A DNA stretch of 64,000 nt, taken from Blastobasis lacticolella. Taxonomy: Eukaryota; Arthropoda; Insecta; Lepidoptera; Blastobasidae. Both the position numbers and the translations under genes were made by a program. Each line of letters starts with the position of its first letter. Position 1 is the stretch's first letter. Below the pieces are notes generated by a model, which saw only the letters and a program-made list of their open reading frames with translations, ran no database searches and was not told the origin of the DNA. The stretch is from the NCBI GenBank assembly GCA_905147135.1, contig LR990052.1, positions 18,042,200 to 18,106,199 of the forward strand, in the 5' to 3' direction. Shown here piece after piece: positions 9,498 to 19,745 of the stretch.

Positions 9498-9882
9498 GTA
9501 CTTAGATACATGTATATATAGATACAAGCGACTTCGTTTTATTCTATGTATAAATTAACATGTTATAAAATTGCTAGTATCTGTTACAAGGAATGGTGTA
9601 TTTTCGTATATACGTGTTTTCTAACTAAATTTTATTTTTTTGTATGTACTTTTGTTACCTTGTTTTTTTTGTTGTACCTAATTGTCGTGTCGTGGTGTCT
9701 ACATGTAATAAATGTCTTCTTTCTTTCTTTATTTATTTTGTAGTAGCCGGTTCCCCGCGGTTTTGCAGGAACAGACTCAGCGAACTTTAAACTTTCTTGC
9801 AAGACAAACTATTTTATGACACCAAGAAAGATGTAGTTTCCTAAACAATAAATAATTTTGGAAATCAGTTACGTTTCGTTTT
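9498..9882. other. AT-rich, no feature recognised
   Basis: T-rich plus strand with a CTTT-rich stretch near 9715-9735. The short open frame here is simply T-rich and hydrophobic. Confidence 0.45.
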
Positions 9883-10060
9883 TAACCTCCGACGAAAAAA
9901 GGGAGGAGTTATAAGGTTGACGTGTGTATGTGTCTTTGTGTAACAGTCTCTGGCATCGTAGCGCTAGATTTTAATGCGGTTTTCTGTGTTTGATAGCTAG
10001 TGTCTGTATCTTATACATATGGTTCTTTCAGTAATATATTTGATTTACTAATGTAGTTTG
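9883..10060 (-). repeat. Dispersed lepidopteran repeat (inverse of 3780-4095)
   Basis: CTCCGACGAAAAAAGGGAGG, then TTATAAGGTTGACGTGTGTA and TTTTAATGCGGTTTTCTGTG, the reverse of the repeat at 3780-4095. Confidence 0.6.
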
Positions 10061-10440
10061 TAAGTCATGAATGTTTTTTTTACTAACTCAAATATGGACA
10101 TTGTCTAAAATAATTTTTATTATTTTTTATTTTTTTATTTTAGCTTATTTTTATTAAAATCGGGCTGATTCCAGTAGTCCAGAAGTTTAGAGAATATTTG
10201 AGTATATGTAAACATGGTGGGCGGCTATCCGACTTTTTTTCTCGGTTAGTTTATGAATAAAGACCGGAGAGGGATGAATAGACCGTGGTGATAAAGCCGA
10301 TAACTGTGACAAATTTTGTGACAGTTCAGTGCGATTTCGTCAAAAATCCAAATCCAAAATAATTAATGTAAACAAGACTAGTCTATAATTCCATCTTTTC
10401 GTAAAAAATTTAACATTGTAACAGTGTAAAGGAACCCCGT
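10061..10440. other. AT-rich, no feature recognised
   Basis: Contains a TTATTTTTTATTTTT-rich block near 10105-10150. No gene or repeat boundary seen. Confidence 0.4.
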
Positions 10441-10690
10441 GGCCGTGTGGAAGAGTAGAATAGCACCAATGTTGTACACTCATGGGTGTCGTATAAGGCG
10501 ACTTATGATTTGAAGCAAAAGACCTACAGTCTCCGTAGGCTGGAAAAAGGGCAGCAGCTTTTTCCATTGTTATATTTATAACACTGCGATCTCCAACCCG
10601 CATGCTAAGCGTGGAGCTTATGGCAATAACCTCCCCTTTCGTGGGAGAGGCCCTGAGTCCTGCAGTGGACTGTTCTAGACTGATATGATG
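10441..10690 (+). mobile_element. RTE-tail short element
   Basis: Plus-strand copy from GGCCGTGTGGAAGAGTAGAA (a small deletion in the 5' block) to GTCCTGCAGTGGACTGTTC and the GATATGATGA tail. Confidence 0.85.
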
Positions 10691-11187
10691 AAAGGGAACT
10701 CTGCTCAAGGATTGGCAACCTTTCTGTTGTACATATACGTTCGAAAAACAGTCTCAATTTTGACGTCTTTTTTCCGACTGTGGTACCCTTTTATCGTCCC
10801 CGCCAAAAGAAAAATAAAGTGTTTTAATTGATATAAGCTTAATGAAACAAATGCAGCGCGTTGTCCAATTCCGTTTACTATATTGCCATTTTTTCTTTCC
10901 CTATCGTTCCAAGACCGGGCGTCCGAATTCTAATCAAAATTCATTCTGGCAAGCTTACGGGGATTAATAACAAAATTTCAATTTGCGAGAACATCTTAAG
11001 GCGAACCCTCTAAATATTATAAGAGTCGCTTTCCCAATTAGAATTCTCAAATTGTTTTTATTTTGCATAATTGTGTAGGCATTTGTTCTAAATGAAACAC
11101 TAGAAGGTCGGCGTTACTGACTTTTATTCTGGGATTCTTACCTGTTTAATTAAGCCGTTTCAGATAATAGCCGATGTTTTGGCTTGT
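10691..11187. other. No feature recognised
   Basis: Ordinary AT-rich sequence without shared repeats or coding frames. Confidence 0.4.
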
Positions 11188-11434
11188 CTATACTGGTCTG
11201 GCAGCGTGCTTGCGAGACCGATAACCAAGGTTAAGCAAAGCTCGGCGAGCCCGAGAATTGGATGGGTGAACGGTTTGTACTTTGAGGCTAGTCGAACTTC
11301 AGCACCGCAATGAGCTCCCACTCGTTTGGTGCGTCTTCTGATACTGTTGGCGAAGCAAGGTTGACCAAGGTTTTCTCCTGGGGATCCAGAGACTGGTTGA
11401 ACAGTCTTGGGAGTCGATTGGAATCCCGTGACGG
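11188..11434 (+). mobile_element. 5S-rRNA-derived SINE (family C), copy 1
   Basis: The first 95 bp resemble the 3' two-thirds of animal 5S rRNA. GAGACCGATAACCAAGGTTA and AGCAAAGCTCGGCG correspond to the region with the internal A box, and TTGGATGGGTGAACGGTTTG to the C box. A non-5S body follows (GAGGCTAGTCGAACTTCAGC) and then GACTGGTTGAACAGTCTTGG. The same 5S-plus-body fusion recurs at 46748-46977 and inverted at 38764-38970, which shows a dispersed SINE rather than a 5S gene. Confidence 0.8.
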
Positions 11435-11690
11435 TATGCACGTATTGGCTTGTCTTTGGACTGCCTCAGGGTCAAAATGCTGATCGCTTTCTAATTCTTG
11501 ATTAGAAGGAAGTGGCAGCGGTGGGTATAGACGGTGGCATGGGAGCTTTGACCACAAATCACTAGCTCAGAAGTCAGGCCCACTTTTAACTTAGCTATCA
11601 GGGGCAATATCTAACAGACTTGGCATTTTATCTGATTTTTATCGCCGAATTCAATATGTCAAGCCCTGTTTATGATAGTGCAAGTATTAA
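11435..11690. other. Possible 3' continuation of the 5S-derived SINE
   Basis: The sequence after CCCGTGACGG is not shared with the other copies as far as I can see. No gene. Confidence 0.35.
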
Positions 11691-11828
11691 GAGCATCGAT
11701 GGACTAATGGCTAGCAGATTGTCCTCGAAAGCGAGTACCGGGTTCGAATCCCAGTGTCGCCATGGATTAATGACTTTTTCTGATTTCTGATCACAACTGG
11801 GATATTGACGCCAAGATGATTATATAAG
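11691..11828 (+). mobile_element. SINE family A, head joined to tail (internal deletion)
   Basis: A tRNA-like head with a good B box (GGGTTCGAATCCCAG) and GCCATGGATTAATGACTTTT is fused directly to the family tail, CTGGGATATTGACGCCAAGA. The central roughly 200 bp is missing. Confidence 0.75.
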
Positions 11829-11879
11829 TGAAAGTATTGCGTAAGATAGAAGATAATAAAGAGAAAAGGAAAAGAAAAA

Positions 11880-12115
11880 TTTTTGTTTGTAAGGAATAAA
11901 CTCAAAAGCTACTGGACTGATTTTAAAAATACTTTCACTTGTGGAATGCTACATTATTACTAAGTAACATTGGCTACTTTTTATCTTAGGAAAATAATAG
12001 GTTCTCGCGGGAAAGGTGATTGTTTACTCAGTGATAATACTATGTGAATCATTTTTAAAATCTGCTCATGAGTTTTTGATCGAACTGCACGCGGGTGATA
12101 GGATAACGGCTGGGA
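11880..12115. repeat. Diverged dispersed repeat
   Basis: CTACTGGACTGATTTTAAAA, GCTACATTATTACTAAGTAA and a late GCACGCGGGTGATA follow the order of the repeats at 39240-39420 and 57600-57785. It is a decayed copy of a common lepidopteran element of uncertain class. Confidence 0.5.
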
Positions 12116-12681
12116 ACGGCTAGTGTATGATAAAGACAAGATATATACAAAAATATCAGTGCAAGTACGTACTCAATTTATGTCAATAAGACAAGAAAGT
12201 TAGCCAAAATAAATAGTAAGTGTCGCTTCACATTTAATAGTATTTTTTACAGATGAACACATGAAACAGAGGTTTCAGCTTCCTGTGTCCTGTCCCAGTG
12301 CCTCTGCCACATGTATTTTATTTACGGCACAATCACACGGCTGTAAAATCTGTCAACGACCACTGGTGTGCGGTTTGCAGGCACTAAAATACGTTTTACG
12401 ATAGTGCCGCTTCTGCCCATTCATGAGTCTAAGGCCTTTATTGAGAATAATTTGACATTTGTCTCTCTGAGGATTTTTTTAGGTTTAAACCTTCTATTAT
12501 TTATATGAAAACATGAAATCAGAATTTTGGCATTTCTTGTTTAAGCTGACTGTTGTCTATATGTTAGGAAGTCTGTAGCTGGCTGGTTGATTATAAAATA
12601 TAATATAAAGATAACGAACCTGTTTTGAAAGTAAGTATTTCGATAAATTACCATTTCAATATTTTATCTAAGATTCTACAA
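12116..12681. other. Intergenic region downstream of the reductase-like gene
   Basis: AT-rich, with a slightly GC-richer block near 12270-12420 that I cannot assign. No coding frame or shared repeat. Confidence 0.4.
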
Positions 12682-12687
12682 TTGAAT

Positions 12688-12693
12688 TTTATT
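12688..12693 (-). promoter_or_regulatory. Candidate polyadenylation signal AATAAA
   Basis: AATAAA on the minus strand, about 90 bp past the stop codon of the reductase-like gene. It is the canonical hexamer at a reasonable distance. In AT-rich DNA chance occurrences are frequent. Confidence 0.5.
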
Positions 12694-12781
12694 ACAATAC
12701 CCGTCTGAATCTGTCTTAAAATGCTAACAATAAATTAAACATACTATTCCATACTATCTACATTAAAAAATACCAACAAAT

Positions 12782-13615
12782 CTACACAGAAGTCACCTCA
12801 ACGTAAGGGTCTGAATTCCACTGAACCACAGAATAGTCACTCCACACAAAGTTCCCTTTTATCGAGAGGGGCGCTTCCATTGCCACATAGAGAATTGCCT
12901 TGGCCCCTTCCTCGAATACCTTCGAAGTCTTCCTCTCTTCTTTATTGCTCGAAACTCCTGGATTCACACAGTTGATAACCACATTCTTGTCCGCCGACCA
13001 CTGTCTGTGTTGCAAAAATGTCACAGCATTCAAAGCGACTTTAGAAACAGCTTGGTAGTTCAATCCCCATCCTTCTGTGCTTTCAACTCCTCGCCTTACA
13101 GCCTCTTCGTATTCTTGCATCAAGGCCACTAAGTCATCTTCGCTTATAGTTGGATCACTGATTCTTTTCCTTATGCTCTCATTCTCTATCGTTTGAAGTA
13201 ATCCAGCAGGTCCTGATACGTTGACGACTCTAGCGTTCTCCGTCAGCAAAGGATATACTAGTGTCCCAAAATTTATGCACCCGTAGAAGTTGAAACTCAA
13301 CGTTCTTCTCACTTTCTCGTACGTCGATAACCTTTTCTCTGGCACGTACTCCGTGTTATTTATTATCAATTCTATCCTTTCATCCAGATCTTGTATTCGG
13401 TGTCTTAGTTTAATAATACTTTTGGTATATGTCACATCCATTGGTATATATTCTAATTCGACACCCTCTTTTTCTAGATTCTTCAGTATGTTGTAGCCAT
13501 TATCTTCGTCTTCTGTAGTGAAGTATATTTTGTTTTCGTATGTATTGATTAGTCTTTTAAGGACTTGGTAGCCTAGGTTACTAGCGGCCCCGACGACTAA
13601 GGCTACGTTAGCCAT
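12782..13615 (-). CDS. Carbonyl-reductase-like short-chain dehydrogenase (likely pseudoenzyme)
   Basis: A 277-residue, single-exon protein that aligns from memory over its whole length with carbonyl reductase 1, cytosolic NADPH-dependent enzymes of the classical SDR family. Visible landmarks are VALVVGAASNLG (4-15, cofactor loop), IINNTEY (84-90, NNAG position), SFNFYG (107-112, conserved Asn), ARVVNVSG (128-135), EGW (181-183), VSKVAL (190-195, Lys192) and CVNPG (216-220). Several key residues differ. The central Gly of the cofactor loop is Asn13, the catalytic Ser position is Gly135, and the catalytic Tyr position is Gln188, with a Tyr one residue earlier. The Arg that favours NADPH is Glu35. 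I infer loss or change of catalysis with retention of the fold. I start at the ATG at 13615 (G at -3 and +4) because the SDR domain begins there; the same frame is open 47 codons further upstream. No intron, frameshift or stop is seen. Confidence 0.85.
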   Translation of the reverse strand: MANVALVVGAASNLGYQVLKRLINTYENKIYFTTEDEDNGYNILKNLEKEGVELEYIPMDVTYTKSIIKLRHRIQDLDERIELIINNTEYVPEKRLSTYEKVRRTLSFNFYGCINFGTLVYPLLTENARVVNVSGPAGLLQTIENESIRKRISDPTISEDDLVALMQEYEEAVRRGVESTEGWGLNYQAVSKVALNAVTFLQHRQWSADKNVVINCVNPGVSSNKEERKTSKVFEEGAKAILYVAMEAPLSIKGNFVWSDYSVVQWNSDPYVEVTSV

Positions 13616-14610
13616 AGCGGCTGAAATAATACTAGTGTTATTCTGTAGTGTTATCGCTATCTGGTGATCAGATCCCGCGTTATCGCGACTGTTCAGTGTA
13701 AATAAGATATGGTTTTTGCGATAGCGCCCAGTTTCGGCTTGAGTTAAGTGGGTCACTTGAAGATCATGCGTGATGCTGTGTGCAAATATCGTAAGGGTTA
13801 AGATTAGTTAGTCTTTTTCTTTGATAACTGAAATAGGTCTTGCAAAACTAGAAATTGGGGTAATCGAGTTTTTGATCTTTCGTTTGAGCGTAGTTTTAGA
13901 AAATGTTTTCTTGTTCTAAGATTGTTTGGACAAAACGTTGGAATATGTGTTACAGTTTCCAATAAAATGTGGATTGCATAAGCAGATTAGCTGATAAGAT
14001 GTTTACGTAAACGTAGTAGGTACGGCTTATCGATAGACGTAGCCACATTCTAACTTCTTGCTTATTTACGAACTAAATCAGTTGAGACAGTATTTCGCTG
14101 ATAGATAAAGATTAAATCTACTAAGGAATGTTATGTGATATGACTGATAGACTACCTGTTACGAAAATTAACTCCAAACAACTATCTACTATGTTTTTGT
14201 TTTTGGAGTAAACATTGTAATAATAAAGCGAACGCTCGTATTTATCCGAGACTTGGTTGATAAATAAGAATAAATTGAAATTGTCTAGACTAATAGTATA
14301 GACAAATAGTAGCATCAAATCCTGAAAATATGTAGTTTAGATCTGTGTAAATTTATCTATATAATATCTATATAACACACGTTCAGTGTTATACGTACAT
14401 CTTAACGGTACAGTTAAGTCGGACATATGTAATGTGAGAACTGTTATTAGATTGCCATCTGGGTATGTACGTGGTACGTTAGATACATAATACGTTAGAC
14501 ATATGATGCTGCTGCATCAACCTACCCAAAATCAGGAACTAACATTGCTATGCGCGTCTATGGATATGCTAGCTCAGCTTATACTGGTTGTTACTGACAC
14601 ATCAAACCGA
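13616..14610. other. Upstream region of the reductase-like gene
   Basis: AT-rich, without recognised repeats. The promoter of the minus-strand gene should lie in the first few hundred bases, but I see no convincing TATA box or initiator. Confidence 0.4.
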
Positions 14611-14796
14611 AAACTGTGTTGAAAACCTTTGGACATGACATGGGATCGTTCATGTGGTATATTAGAGGTGTCTTTAGAGGCGGGCAACGCATTGGTAGCC
14701 CCTTGGTGTTGCTGGTGTCCATAGGCGGCGGTGACCACTTTCCATTAGGTGGCCCGTCGCGCTTGCCTGTTTGTCTGCCATATAACATAAAAAAGG
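14611..14796 (+). pseudogene. Jockey-group LINE 3' end
   Basis: ORF2 C-terminal remnant (TTTGGACATGACATGGGATC, RGVFRGGQRIG) followed by the 3' UTR with CGGCGGTGACCACTTTCCAT and TTGCCTGTTTGTCTGCCATA, then a short A run. Same family as the LINE at 22894-25140. Confidence 0.8.
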
Positions 14797-14956
14797 AAAA
14801 GAACATGTGTTTGACGTTTTATATAGTATACGCTCTGCATTCGTACGTACATACATGCTCTAGAATCCAATAATCAGGCTCTCAATGCTTTCAATGATTG
14901 TAAAGTATGTAAAGTCGAAAATAAAAATCGAAAACCATTCGAAATCGAAAGCCCCA

Positions 14957-15108
14957 GGGGCTTATTTTTGTAACCGCTCGCATCCACGAAAGCACTCGCC
15001 TTCTAATGTTTGTCTTTTCTATCTTTAGCAACTTACCACGAGTGTAAATGACATAGGTAGCGCACGAGGGCGCTCGCGTGGACACGAGCGGTTTAAAAAA
15101 TAGGGCCC
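14957..15108. mobile_element. MITE M4, copy 1
   Basis: A 152-bp element. Left end GGGGCTTATTTTTGTAACCG, continuing CTCGCATCCACG. The right end is the inverse of GGGCCCTATTTTTTAAACCG CTCGTGTCCACG, so the inverted ends are about 32 bp. A second copy is nested in a SINE at 52242-52358. Confidence 0.75.
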
Positions 15109-15489
15109 AAGGTTCTTTCAATCATCTTTGGATAAGATACGTCTAACTACGGACTGAAACAATAGATATTGTTTATATCTAAATATAGGTGACAAAGGCG
15201 AGCTTAGACTGCAAGAGATCTCTTCCAGACAAAAATAGGTGTGAAAGCGATATCACGCGTACTTGAGCATAAACTTTCAGAGCTAGTATGAGCCTAAACT
15301 AAGTCCTACAATATTAATAGACATGTACATAAACAATATTATTATAATATTTATACTTACATACTATATACCTAACATAACTGTGTAGATAAGAAGTGTT
15401 CTCTTACACTTCTTAAAAATGTGGAAAGCGGGAAGTCGTTTCCATAGCTGCACAGCACGCACCGAGGAGTTGTGGAAGAATTTTGTATT
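15109..15489. other. Mostly AT-rich, nothing assigned
   Basis: The end of the interval (15385-15489) may belong to the LINE-derived fragment that follows. No gene seen. Confidence 0.4.
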
Positions 15490-15626
15490 TTAATCTTTAT
15501 CATCATTCGAGCGGTCAGGCCCTGGCGAGGGCCCGCTTTCCAACTCATTCTCCTCCATTTCGCCCGGTCTTGGGCATCCTCGCGTCGTAAGCCATTGGCT
15601 CTCGCCAATTTGTTATTGGAATACAC
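15490..15626 (-). pseudogene. RTE-group LINE C-terminal fragment
   Basis: The minus strand reads ARANGLRREDAQDRAKWRRM, the characteristic C-terminal DRxKWRR region of RTE-clade LINE ORFs. A degraded end and a short ATGATGAT stretch typical of RTE 3' ends follow. No reverse transcriptase domain is present. Confidence 0.7.
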
Positions 15627-16149
15627 CTCCTTATATGCCTACTATATCTATATAACAGTACAGCTGAAACGGCACCTATAAATATTAATCACCACACCGA
15701 AGCCCGAAGCGTCCACCAGCGCCACCTCTCGATAAAAAGATTAAATAACGCACGCTAAAACACCCCGTCTCGGTTTACGCGTGTAAAATGAAAATAGATT
15801 GAAAAATAACACGGGGCCATACATCGCGACAATTCTTTGAGGAGCCAATAAATATTTATTGACGCCTTTGAGAACGTTGGGCGTGGGGAGGGGGTGGGGG
15901 CGATTTTGTCTATATGGAAATGGAATGCATCGAATGTTTCAAAAGCTAATTTTAGATGATTCGCTATAGACGACTTTGTTTCGTAGGGCGGAGGGTTCGG
16001 TTTTTGATGGCGGTGTTTTTGGATTGTTTGTATGATTAGGCTACGTAGGTGCGTTATAAGGTACAGGTTCTGGATTAAGTAGGGAGGGTCGGTACCTTGC
16101 TGGACTATGTAGGTACTTAGTTTGAGATTCGAATTCTAGAGACGTACTA
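15627..16149. other. No feature recognised
   Basis: Unassigned, with a G-rich stretch near 15885-15905. No coding frame or repeat partner found. Confidence 0.4.
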
Positions 16150-16500
16150 AGAGCGTCGGTAGCCGGGCGGTTGAGTATCCAACTCGTAAGCGACAGGTAC
16201 CGGCTTTGAATCTCACTGCAGCCATGTACCAATGACTCTTTTATGAGTTATGTACATTAGTTAAATACTAACCAATGCTCTTACGGTGAGGGAAAATATC
16301 GTGATGAAACCTGCAAATTCAGGCAACTCAATTTGTAACCATGATTCAATCTGGTCAGGTTCCCCTGGTAGCAGGGTCGCGGAGGTCAGATGGACTGTAA
16401 TTACCTGATCGTAAATTCCTGGATCATGGTTAAGGCGGACCCATGGCCCTCGTTCTCGAGGGCACAACCGGGACATTAATGCCAAGATGATTATTATTTT
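16150..16500 (+). mobile_element. SINE family A, full length
   Basis: About 350 bp. The head reads GAGCGTCGGTAGCCGGGCGG with a B-box-like GGCTTTGAATCTC. Then come ACTCTTTTATGAGTTATGTA, the body ATGATTCAATCTGGTCAGGT, and the tail GGGACATTAATGCCAAGATG ATTATT. It is the clearest complete plus-strand copy. Confidence 0.9.
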
Positions 16501-16573
16501 TATTTTAGAGAAGTACTGAGGCCGTAAAATGTAGGCCACGTTTGAATTATTACCGTGGGGTGAATAGGTATCC

Positions 16574-16781
16574 AGCCATGTGGTGTCCAGCAGAATAGAA
16601 TAGCACCAACCCACGGGTATCGTACAAGCCGACTAAAGTTTTCTTGCCTTGAAGTTGCCGCAATTTCTAGAGTCTCCGTAGGCTGGGAAATGCGCAGCAG
16701 CGTTTGCCATTTTTATATTCACAACACTGCGATCTCAAACCCGCCGGCCAATCGTGGAGATTATGACAATAGCCTCCCCTT
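16574..16781 (+). mobile_element. RTE-tail short element, 3'-truncated
   Basis: Starts CCATGTGGTGTCCAGCAGAA and breaks off after CAATAGCCTCCCCTT, losing the last 45 bp including the GAT tail. Confidence 0.8.
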
Positions 16782-17753
16782 GTTGTTATTTTTTATACTT
16801 TACAGCTATCGCTTTGAGTTCAATGTCTGCTATTGCCCATCCATTTGGTACTATAGTACCACAACATAAATAAACCCATAGGTAAACTAGTACCCCGTCA
16901 ACGTCGTACGACGAGAAGTTGTTAACAAATACTTATTTGCAATAGAGACTTACATAATACCAGTTAACACGAATACCGGCCAAAAACACGCGTGTCAAAG
17001 TCGAATAGTCGAAATTTCCGCGCCATTCCCACGAAAAACTTCACTGAACTCAACTGGGAACTACTAAATCAGCGCCTTGTCACTTCAATTACCCACTAAA
17101 AAGGTACCGCGACTAATTTGATGACAAACAACAAAAGAAAATGTAAAACTGTTGCGTGTTTGCACACATAACATTAAATGACGCTCTTTGTCAAACAAAA
17201 CGCTGCAATAAGTTCGTGCGTGGTCGCAAACACCCACGTTTTGGGGTTATAGGTTACGTCACGCCGGCGCGGTTGCCGCGGTGCGATGTGGTAAATTGTT
17301 TACTCGATGGCCACTGTGTACCCGGGATACGGGTTCGAGAGTGTATGTATGTACGTATTGTTGTCGATATGCTTTATATGGTTAAAGAACTGTCACTTTG
17401 TATAAAAATATATCTAAATAATTACATCCTCTTTCACCCCGTCGAGTTGGATGATATATAAGACGACTAATGCCGTTTTCAAACATGAACTTGTAAGGGC
17501 CCATTTATACGCCACCGCTTACAAACCGAACAGTAAACGCGTACGCATCGCGCCGCCATTGGCGCGCACACAACGCGGTAACTATGCGGGTGCGACACGA
17601 CGACTGTGCGGTGACAAAATTGCGGGCACTAAAAGTAATCAACTACAGTGCATAGTTGACGCTAACTATACGCTAAAAGCTACTATCATGTACCTGACAG
17701 CAATAGCTCTTTTCTGAGTTATGTAGATAAATTAGTTGAAAACTAAACCGATA
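16782..17753. other. No gene supported; GC-richer block at 17500-17620
   Basis: Two consecutive open frames of 101 and 88 codons cross this interval. Neither shows a domain, signal peptide or repeats, and they sit in different frames. I treat them as chance. The 17500-17620 block is CpG-rich and unassigned. Confidence 0.4.
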
Positions 17754-18008
17754 TGCCGTGTGGTGTCCGGTAGAGTAGAATAGCACCAACCCCTTACACT
17801 CGTGGGTGTCGTACAAGGCGACTAACATTTAGAGGCAAAAGATCTAGAGTCTCCGTAAACTGGAAAATGGGCAGCAGCGTTTTTCATTGTTATGTTTGCA
17901 ACACTGCGATCTCCAACCCGCCTGCCAAGCGTGGAGATTATGGCAATAACCTCCCCTTTTGTGGGAGAGGCCCAAAGTCCTGCAGTGGACTGTTATGGGC
18001 CGTGATGA
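17754..18008 (+). mobile_element. RTE-tail short element, full length
   Basis: GCCGTGTGGTGTCCGGTAGA to CTGCAGTGGACTGTTATGGG and CCGTGATGAT. It is followed directly by a SINE A tail fragment. Confidence 0.88.
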
Positions 18009-18029
18009 TAAACCGATCTGCACTTTAAG

Positions 18030-18130
18030 GCAACTGATCTGCTGATCTGCCAAATCCTGGACTATGGTCAAGGCGTACCCCCGGCGCTCGTGTGCCAGTG
18101 TACAGCCGGGACATTAAAGCCAAGATGATG
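18030..18130 (+). mobile_element. SINE family A, 3' fragment
   Basis: TGATCTGCCAAATCCTGGAC through GCCGGGACATTAAAGCCAAG ATGATG. The 5' part is absent. Confidence 0.75.
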
Positions 18131-18889
18131 CTGAAGAAGCTATACGTAGTACGTCTACCACGTACCTTGTGCGTACCGACGACGTCGGACGGTCGTCGCG
18201 TCACTTGAGCACTGTATCCAGTCTAATGTGTCATGCATCAAAACAGCCGAACCATGCTATCTGAACAAAATGTAGGATTTATTCAAAATGTTCTATTAAC
18301 GACCAAACAGATGATGTTAGCTGTGAACGGTGGTAGTGTAAAAATCTACCTATTTATAAAAAAAATCTGGAACGCCCAGATCCTCAGCGGCAGGGGACTG
18401 GGCATCACTAATTGCGTCGTGTCACGCCACCGCAGTTTAGTACGCAGCGTGGTCGCAGTTTTTACGCATCGCCCGCGTATGGAGGAGCGCCAGCGATTCC
18501 TGTCTAATTGCCGGACGTCACGCAACACTAATGATATGTTAGATGTGAAATTCCAAGTGGCAAAATAAATTATGGAGTATACGATTATTTATCTCGTGGC
18601 CGCACGTTTTCATTTCCTTCGCCCCGGTTCTCGACAATGGGCGGTTTAGTTCTCTTTTTTTTAATAAACTACAGACGTATGCAATGCTCAGTTGTGAGTA
18701 GATTAAAATCGCATTATCTCGCTGAGGATTTTATAAAGAATGCGCTGTTCCTGTGCGGGGGAGAGATTTAGTCCGTGTTCCTTTTTTCAATTCATTTTAA
18801 TATCGCGTAGTGGTCATGTTTTTAAGGCTGTCTGTGCAGGGTGTTATAACGGGACTCGGTCGTCGGTCAGCTTTTTATATTGCCTTAGG
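18131..18889. other. No gene supported
   Basis: A 111-codon frame at 18233-18568 runs through a CpG-rich block (18360-18530) that is also open on the other strand. Nothing recognisable is encoded. Confidence 0.4.
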
Positions 18890-19012
18890 AGGCCCATGTG
18901 ATGGAAAGCAGCCACAGTTCTGTAGATTTGCATCCTTAGGTGAGCGGATGTGGTGCCGGCCTTTGAGGTACCTGTAGACTTGCCTTTTGAAGGAACCCCA
19001 TGATACAGTGCA
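18890..19012 (-). mobile_element. LINE 3' tail (family of 5131-5395)
   Basis: GGCCCATGTGATGGAAAGCA, GGATGTGGTGCCGGCCTTTG AGGTACCTGTAGACTTGCC, the inverse of the LINE end seen at 5260-5395. Confidence 0.7.
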
Positions 19013-19659
19013 TTAAAATTCTAAGAATTCAATCACATATTATGGCCGTCAACTCACAAAACCAGACACAAAAATTGCGACATTTACGAAAAAAAAAAGA
19101 AATGAAAACCGTAGCTTATAAAAACTCGTGGCAACCCCATGACGACTCCAAAGCGAACTAAGCACGTAGCGGATTTTGTAAAAAGCAGGGGAATATTGAA
19201 AAGGTAAAATTGTGTCATCTAAAAAGTTGATTTGGATGTTCGCAGTGCCGAGCGCTCGTGGGAACATAGGGTCGGTCGTGGTTACGGTTGTCGACTGCTA
19301 CTGCGCTGGTTTAAATTTAAGGTTATTTATTGATTTTGTTTACTAGATTTTCTGTGACGAGCGGGGAACGAGCATCGGTGGATACAATATAATTATTTGA
19401 AACATAATAATAATAATATTAATCTGTACAAAAGTACCTACAAAATCAAAATGGCAACATACTAAATCAATTGCAAACAGTAATTACCTTTTAGGATATT
19501 GTTTGATAATAGGAACTGTTCAAGCGTTAATGGGCTTCCACATAATACAATCTGATTATCCAATCATATTGCCAATTGAATTGGCTACAGTCGGGTTGTC
19601 CGTCCACATATGACATAGATTGCCAAATGAAATGGCTGCAAATTTTTTCGTAATACTGC
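19013..19659. other. No feature recognised
   Basis: AT-rich spacer with an (ATA)n-like run near 19405-19420. Confidence 0.4.
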
Positions 19660-19745
19660 AAACAAACAAGCAAGCGGATCAACTGATGCAAAATGGTCAC
19701 CGCCGCCTATGGACATCAGCAACACCGCTGGTGTTAGCTGGCTCT
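19660..19745 (-). mobile_element. Jockey-group LINE 3' tail fragment
   Basis: ACAAACAAGCAAGCGGATCA then GGTCACCGCCGCCTATGGAC ATCAGCAACACC, the inverse of the tail at 14690-14790. Confidence 0.75.

Noticed and set aside
10340..10708. 122-codon minus-strand ORF
   Set aside because: Again an antisense frame through an RTE-tail element.
11188..11300. True 5S rRNA gene
   Set aside because: The 5' part of 5S is missing or diverged, and the same 5S-like segment is fused to one non-5S body at three places, which indicates a SINE.
13615..13756. Upstream in-frame start of the reductase-like gene at 13756
   Set aside because: The extra 47 residues precede the beta strand that begins all classical SDR domains and look unlike a targeting peptide; the ATG at 13615 has a better context.
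17156..17717. Two consecutive plus-strand ORFs of 101 and 88 codons
   Set aside because: Different frames, no domains, low-complexity composition and no splice-bounded structure.
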